Shown here one piece after another: positions 59,775-64,000 of a DNA stretch of 64,000 bases. Origin of the DNA: Bacteriovoracaceae bacterium UBA3083 (GTDB lineage: Bacteria > Bdellovibrionota > Bacteriovoracia > Bacteriovoracales > Bacteriovoracaceae); the NCBI GenBank assembly GCA_002366565.1, contig DFBJ01000003.1, positions 1 through 64,000 of the forward strand, written 5' to 3'. How positions within the stretch are numbered: the stretch's first letter is position 1; each line of letters opens with the position of its first letter. Position numbers and translations under genes: made by a program. Below the pieces are notes generated by a model. That model was not told the origin of the DNA and ran no database searches. It saw nothing but the letters and a program-made list of their open reading frames with translations.

Positions 59775-60719
59775 TTATATAAATAGAGAACTTACAGAAT
59801 CATTATTGAAAGTTCTATGAATGGCCTTTGCTAGAATTTCGGCGGTATCCAACACATGGATCTTATCTACAGACTCCGCCTCAGGACTGAGAGGAATCGT
59901 ATCAGTAACAATTATTCTATCCAACTCTTCTGCTGAAGTTATTCTATCAAGTGCTGGACCAGAAAATATTGGATGTGTTGCACATGCGTAAACCTTAAGG
60001 GCACCATTATCTTTAAGCGCTCTACACGCTTCTATTAGCGTTCCGGCCGTATCAACCATATCATCAATAATGATACATTCCTTGCCTTCTACGTTACCAA
60101 CAATATTCATGGCCTTCGCAACATTCTTTCCGATACGCCTTTTATCAATCATTGCAATATCTGCTTTTAGCTTCTTTGCATAGTGACGCACTCTCTCCAC
60201 TCCACCAGCATCTGGAGAAATAAAGATTGTATTATCGTTAAAAATTTCACTTCTGATGTATTCTAAAAGAACAGGCGAAGCATAAATATTATCAAATGGA
60301 ATATCAAAAAAGCCTTGAATCTGACTAGCATGAAGATCCATAGTGATAACTCTAGTAGCTCCTGCTGCTGTTAGAATATCTGCTATTAACTTTGCTGAAA
60401 TAGGAGTTCTAGGCGAAGCCTTTCTGTCTTGTCTAGAATACCCATAGTGAGGAATTACGGCGGTAATTGAAGCTGCAGATGCTCTCTTAAGTGCATCTAT
60501 CATTATCAATAATTCCATTACGTGGTCATTAACTGGTGAACTTGTTGACTGTATAACAAAAACGTCCGCTCCGCGGACATTCTTTTCTATTTCACAATAT
60601 ATTTCGCCGTTAGCAAATCTTACTAACTGTGGGTCTACTAATGCAACATCGAGGAATTGGGAGATCCGAGAAGCAAGCTTCGGGTTTGAAGATCCGGAAA
60701 CAAGAACGATCCGCTTCAT
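59775..60719 (-). CDS. prs: Ribose-phosphate pyrophosphokinase
   Basis: Makes PRPP from ribose-5-phosphate and ATP. FANGEIYCEIEKNVRGADVF, SSPVNDHVMELLIMIDALKR, PHYGYSRQDRKASPRTPISA, DLHASQIQGFFDIP and DDMVDTAGTL (PRPP loop) are intact. ATG at 60719 chosen for GGGAG upstream. It begins 25 bases after tRNA-Gln, with which it may share a transcript. Confidence 0.97.
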   Translation of the reverse strand: MKRIVLVSGSSNPKLASRISQFLDVALVDPQLVRFANGEIYCEIEKNVRGADVFVIQSTSSPVNDHVMELLIMIDALKRASAASITAVIPHYGYSRQDRKASPRTPISAKLIADILTAAGATRVITMDLHASQIQGFFDIPFDNIYASPVLLEYIRSEIFNDNTIFISPDAGGVERVRHYAKKLKADIAMIDKRRIGKNVAKAMNIVGNVEGKECIIIDDMVDTAGTLIEACRALKDNGALKVYACATHPIFSGPALDRITSAEELDRIIVTDTIPLSPEAESVDKIHVLDTAEILAKAIHRTFNNDSVSSLFI

Positions 60720-60743
60720 ATAAACTCCCATCAAAAAAAAAGA

Positions 60744-60818
60744 TGGCTGGGCTGGAAGGGTTCGAACCTTCGCATGTCAGAATCAAAATCTGATGACTTA
60801 CCACTTGTCGACAGCCCA
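60744..60818 (-). tRNA. tRNA-Gln (TTG)
   Basis: 75-base cloverleaf on the minus strand: acceptor TGGGCTG with CAGCCCA, D-arm GTGGTAAGTCA, anticodon loop TTTTGAT with TTG, T-arm GAAGGTTCGAACCCTTC, encoded CCA. A nine-base T-run follows closely in the transcript. Confidence 0.97.
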
Positions 60819-60840
60819 ACATATTTTAGAATTATCAATG

Positions 60841-60869
60841 AATATACTGATATACCGCTTATTTGACAA
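60841..60869 (-). promoter_or_regulatory. Sigma-70 promoter of tRNA-Gln
   Basis: On the minus strand TTGTCA (60864-60869) and TATATT (60841-60846) are 17 bases apart; start near 60834, about 16 bases before the tRNA. Confidence 0.78.
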
Positions 60870-60873
60870 GTAC

Positions 60874-62790
60874 CTATCTAATCAAATCTCCACTTTTTTC
60901 ACAGTTTAACTCACCCATTCTTCTTCCACGAGTCAATAAAAACTGCTGAAACACCTTAAATGAAGTGGTACTACCGTAGAGCCTTAGCCCATCTCCACTT
61001 CTTTTAGAGTCAATTCCGGTCCAAATAACACCCAAATTCCAACCATCATAGAACACAAACCAGTTGTCATAGCCATTATTTGAAGTTCCAGTCTTTCCAA
61101 AGAAGTTTAAATCTTTAAGATTCTTAGAGACTATTCTTTTAATCGTTGTCTTGGTCGGATCACCCAATACATAAAGCATAGTATCTTCCCAGGACTTCTT
61201 CCCACTTCGAACCTCATCGCACTCTCTTTTGAGAATTCTCTTATAAACTTCAAATAATTCATACGTTGATAGCTCAATAGAGCCTAATAATTGACTTGGA
61301 TATTGAGCTAGAGGAACTTGTAGCGAAGGAATATAGTCTAGTGTTAGCTTCTCAATTTTATCAAAACCATAATCTCTAGCCAGGCGAACAAGAGGCCTAT
61401 TCAATGACTCCTGTAATGCTCTTGATATTGTGACATATTCATCTTCAACTTTATGCGACTCCCTAGGAGACCATTCACCAGAGTTAAGATTAAGGGTGAT
61501 CTCTTTTGACTCTACTTCATCGCTCCACTTGAGGCCTAAATATGTCATTAATGTATAGTAAATAGGCTTAAGCGCACTACCAACAGAATTTCTCTCTGCA
61601 CTTATTGCCTTAATTTTATCTCTTTCCCATTTTGAATAATATGAGAAGTATTGCTTATTCTTAAGATTTCCCATCACCATCTTAATGGCGATATCTTCTT
61701 CTTTATATTTCTTTTTTAGCCCACTTAAGACTGAGATTGATGACTTTACTAAGATATATTGTTCATAAGAACTAATCCCACTATCCTCTTGCTCTCTTGA
61801 TATATATATCAAGGGCCTATATCTATCGCTAAGTGACCTCGTTTTAAGATCTATTAACCACTTTTCCCAGTCACTATCTTCCCAGACTCTATCTGCACTC
61901 TTTGAGAAGAGATTCATGTCCACTAATTTATTAAAGACCACTTTAGATCTCAACTTCAACCTGTCTAGGTGAGAGAGAGGGTTATAATAATATGGACCCT
62001 TAAGAAGACCTATTAAGATAGCGGCCTCAAAAGGATCAACCTCATTAGGCTTTTTTCCAAAGTAAAATAGAGAAGCTGAATAGAGCCCTTTTATTCTAAC
62101 GCCATTGAAACTTCCCCAAAACACTTCATTGAAGTAAGACGTCAGAATTTCTTCTTTCGAAAATTTCGTTTCAATATATATAGCAACAATCATCTCTTTA
62201 ATCTTTCTCTTGAAAGACTTTTCATTACTATAAAAAAGATTTTTTACTAATTGTTGAGTTAGTGTAGATCCACCTTGTGCCAACCTTAACTCAACTATAT
62301 CTGTGGCCAGAGCTCTAAAGATTGATTTTAGATCAACACCAAAGTGATTCAGAAATCTAGAGTCTTCAATTCCAATTAAGCCTTTCCAAAAGACAGAAGG
62401 CATTTCACCAAAAAGTACTCTTCTTTGATAACAAGAAGACTTCTCACATTCATTCAGAGCAACTCTTGGAAGCTCTATTTCATCTTTCGTTAGAAAACCT
62501 TTTTGATACTTTGAAACCTTATCTCTACTAACTAGTAAATCAATATACTCATCAAAACTCAGTTCACTTTCAGTAAAGAGCCAGTAGTCATACAAATCTG
62601 TTCTATTGATATAGACATCACTGTCTATCTTGGATCTAGAGACCTCAATTGATTTACTTTTATCAAACCTATTAATTCTCTGAGCAGGAACTTCACTTAT
62701 TGTATGAATGACAAAAATTGACGCACCTACGAGAGCAATAACCATTGCGATTAAGAGTACTAGAATTATTGATTTTATATGACGCGCCAT
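60874..62790 (-). CDS. Second class A penicillin-binding protein (PBP1B/1C-like)
   Basis: Bifunctional peptidoglycan synthase, shorter than PBP1A. One N-terminal membrane helix (IILVLLIAMVIALVGASIFV). Glycosyltransferase GIEDSRFLNHFGVD (Glu142) and GGSTLTQQLVKNLFYS; transpeptidase SALK (Ser405) within NSVGSALKPIYYT, SLN (QESLNRPLV) and FGKTGTSNNGYDNWFVFYDG. The ATG at 62790 replaces an upstream TTG. 638 residues. It stops at the transpeptidase domain without a tail. Divergent from the barrel gene. Confidence 0.9.
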   Translation of the reverse strand: MARHIKSIILVLLIAMVIALVGASIFVIHTISEVPAQRINRFDKSKSIEVSRSKIDSDVYINRTDLYDYWLFTESELSFDEYIDLLVSRDKVSKYQKGFLTKDEIELPRVALNECEKSSCYQRRVLFGEMPSVFWKGLIGIEDSRFLNHFGVDLKSIFRALATDIVELRLAQGGSTLTQQLVKNLFYSNEKSFKRKIKEMIVAIYIETKFSKEEILTSYFNEVFWGSFNGVRIKGLYSASLFYFGKKPNEVDPFEAAILIGLLKGPYYYNPLSHLDRLKLRSKVVFNKLVDMNLFSKSADRVWEDSDWEKWLIDLKTRSLSDRYRPLIYISREQEDSGISSYEQYILVKSSISVLSGLKKKYKEEDIAIKMVMGNLKNKQYFSYYSKWERDKIKAISAERNSVGSALKPIYYTLMTYLGLKWSDEVESKEITLNLNSGEWSPRESHKVEDEYVTISRALQESLNRPLVRLARDYGFDKIEKLTLDYIPSLQVPLAQYPSQLLGSIELSTYELFEVYKRILKRECDEVRSGKKSWEDTMLYVLGDPTKTTIKRIVSKNLKDLNFFGKTGTSNNGYDNWFVFYDGWNLGVIWTGIDSKRSGDGLRLYGSTTSFKVFQQFLLTRGRRMGELNCEKSGDLIR

Positions 62791-62813
62791 TACCAAAGTA
62801 TTTCTCTACATTT

Positions 62814-62843
62814 TTGACTTCATTTCTTCTTTTCATATATTAT
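62814..62843 (+). promoter_or_regulatory. Sigma-70 promoter of the outer-membrane barrel gene
   Basis: TTGACT (62814-62819) and TATTAT (62838-62843), 18-base spacer, or TATATT two bases earlier with a 16-base spacer. Start near 62850. Confidence 0.6.
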
Positions 62844-62888
62844 CATGGGACGTTCAAATACTTAAATTCATTTATTAAGGAGTAACTT

Positions 62889-64000
62889 GTGTTACGTAAG
62901 AAATTCATCTATTTATCTAAGTTTGCGGCCCTAGCTGCATTAACAATAAATACGACTCAAGCACTACCAATTGACTGGCATGGTGTTTTTGGTGTTGATA
63001 CAACTCTAATCGATAACTATAGAAAAATTAAAAATACTACAGATAATAAGCCAATTGCTTCGAACATAGGTTCACAAGAGATTGGTCTTGGAAGTGGTAA
63101 TGAAAAAGCATCTTTTCAAAGTTATATCTTTAGACTTAACCCACATATTATTGTTAACGATACTGCTAGTTTCAAAGCAGAGCTTACTTCTGGATATGGA
63201 AGAGGTGGTCGTTTAGGAGATGATAGTACTACTGATAACACAAATGATAATTTTGGAAATGCTCTTTATATTCAAAATAAGTCATCGAGCTCAAAAAGCA
63301 TTGTAATCAATCAAGCCTATATGGAGCTATACTCTGACACAGCTACTTATATTATTGGACGTCATTCTAGTGATTGGGGTCTTGGTGCAGTTTATAATTC
63401 TGGTAAAGACACATGGGATAGACACGCCTTCTCTAGAGATGGTGTGACAGCAAAAATTAAGATTGGTAACTTCTTAATTGAGCCTTACTGGGCAAAGATT
63501 GACTCTACAGGTTCTCTTTCAAGAAATACAAAGTCTAGCGAGATTGGTGCTGGACTTCTTTATGACAACGTTGATAGAGATATTGCTTTTGGACTTCTTT
63601 ACTCAAAAAAGAATAATAAGCAAGACAATCCAACTACTGATACAAACACAACAGGTGCTTCAAGTGCATACGCTCTTGGAGAAACAGATGTTAAAGTAAC
63701 AGATATCTACTTTAAGAAAATTTTTGGTAACTTTAAATTAGAAGTTGAAGTTCCTATCATCAGTGGAGAACTTGGAAAGGTTTACAATACTGATTCAACA
63801 AAAGTAAACTCAAAATCATTTATCTTTGAGACAGAATATAAAGTTAGTGATTCTTGGACTATTGCATTTGATTTTGGTTCGATAAGTGGACACTCTGGTT
63901 CTAGAACAAGTTACGAAGCAATGTTTTTAAATCCAAACTATCAAGTTGCTAATCTCTTATTCAGATATAATCTTCAAGCCATTGGTAATACTAATCACAA
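62889..64000 (+). CDS. Outer-membrane beta-barrel protein, 3' end cut by window
   Basis: An open frame from GTG 62889 to the window end (370 codons), with a strong AAGGAG six bases before it. The N-terminus is a Sec signal (FIYLSKFAALAALTINTTQA). Then alternating amphipathic strands typical of a porin-like barrel: YIFRLNPHIIVNDTASFKAE, LTSGYGRGGRLGDD, AYMELYSDTATYIIGRHSSD, IEPYWAKIDSTG. The GRxxxDWGLG-type segment resembles large outer-membrane channel or TIGR-type OM proteins. The family is not named with confidence. Confidence 0.8.
   Translation, partial: MLRKKFIYLSKFAALAALTINTTQALPIDWHGVFGVDTTLIDNYRKIKNTTDNKPIASNIGSQEIGLGSGNEKASFQSYIFRLNPHIIVNDTASFKAELTSGYGRGGRLGDDSTTDNTNDNFGNALYIQNKSSSSKSIVINQAYMELYSDTATYIIGRHSSDWGLGAVYNSGKDTWDRHAFSRDGVTAKIKIGNFLIEPYWAKIDSTGSLSRNTKSSEIGAGLLYDNVDRDIAFGLLYSKKNNKQDNPTTDTNTTGASSAYALGETDVKVTDIYFKKIFGNFKLEVEVPIISGELGKVYNTDSTKVNSKSFIFETEYKVSDSWTIAFDFGSISGHSGSRTSYEAMFLNPNYQVANLLFRYNLQAIGNTNH

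Noticed and set aside
63478..63699. Short plus-strand open frame near the window end
   Set aside because: It is out of frame with the long barrel gene that starts at GTG 62889 and has a signal peptide and strong ribosome site; the short frame is a shadow.

Overview
The window is one continuous stretch of an AT-rich, gene-dense Gram-negative chromosome. Evidence for an outer membrane includes BamD, LspA, many lipoproteins with clear lipoboxes, FlgH/FlgI rings, a TonB-like protein and beta-barrel proteins. The gene set suggests a member of the Bdellovibrionota, most likely a Bacteriovorax/Halobacteriovorax-like predator. It combines fused isobutyryl-CoA mutase IcmF, csrA-fliW beside late flagellar genes, amgK-murU peptidoglycan recycling, two class A PBPs, a Slt70-type transglycosylase, several secreted proteins and very low GC. 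This placement is inference; no rRNA is present. I see no phage, insertion sequence, CRISPR array or plasmid gene, so this looks like core chromosome.

Layout: 1-1757 holds the end of gcvT, gcvH, a structured leader and a small unknown gene. 1761-6668 (minus) holds a TonB-like protein, PBP1A, a patatin-like lipoprotein without its catalytic serine, and xseB. 6841-16168 (plus) is a flagellar block, flgF-flgG-flgA-flgH-flgI then flgJ-flgM-flgN-flgK-flgL-csrA-fliW. It opens with a near-perfect sigma-54 promoter and ends in a strong terminator. 16227-20115 (minus) holds BatE-like, cyclic-nucleotide-binding, AI-2E-family, BamD and TPR genes. 20185-24106 (plus) is a short arginine-succinylation-like operon (aminotransferase, astA, astD). 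24124-26719 (minus) is three overlapping genes, one a secreted HExxH metallopeptidase. After tRNA-Asn comes an orphan HExxH protein resembling the aKG-HExxH peptide hydroxylases, converging on an A-type Fe-S carrier and YgfZ-TPR pair.

30553-40429 holds an FHA protein, the B12 pair (adenosyltransferase, IcmF), a ferredoxin, lspA, a CHASE2 histidine kinase with a sigma-54 response regulator, and an M48-like membrane protein whose HExxH is lost. 40598-46928 holds endonuclease IV, small membrane and lipoproteins, a ferredoxin, amgK-murU with a second degenerate M48-like lipoprotein, and a LysM lipoprotein. 47209-51845 holds an outer-membrane protein, an LptM-like lipoprotein, folK, and an acyl-CoA dehydrogenase-etfB-etfA operon behind a consensus sigma-70 promoter. 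51948-64000 holds a secreted acidic protein, a small regulator, a DUF4388-like protein, Mrp without its CxxC, a HAMP membrane protein, Slt, then tRNA-Gln-prs-pth-ychF, a second class A PBP, and the start of an outer-membrane beta-barrel gene running off the end.

How the genes fit together: flagellar export and its checkpoint (FlgM, FlgN, CsrA-FliW) are complete within the block. Cell-wall synthesis, cleavage and recycling (two PBPs, Slt, AmgK-MurU, LysM) recur across the window. Amino-acid and acyl-CoA use (Ast, glycine cleavage, IcmF, acyl-CoA dehydrogenase-Etf) fits a cell living on protein and lipid. The most unusual signals are three families that keep their fold signature but have lost catalytic residues, the orphan HExxH hydroxylase-like gene, and a hairpin that buries the ribosome site of the TonB-like gene.
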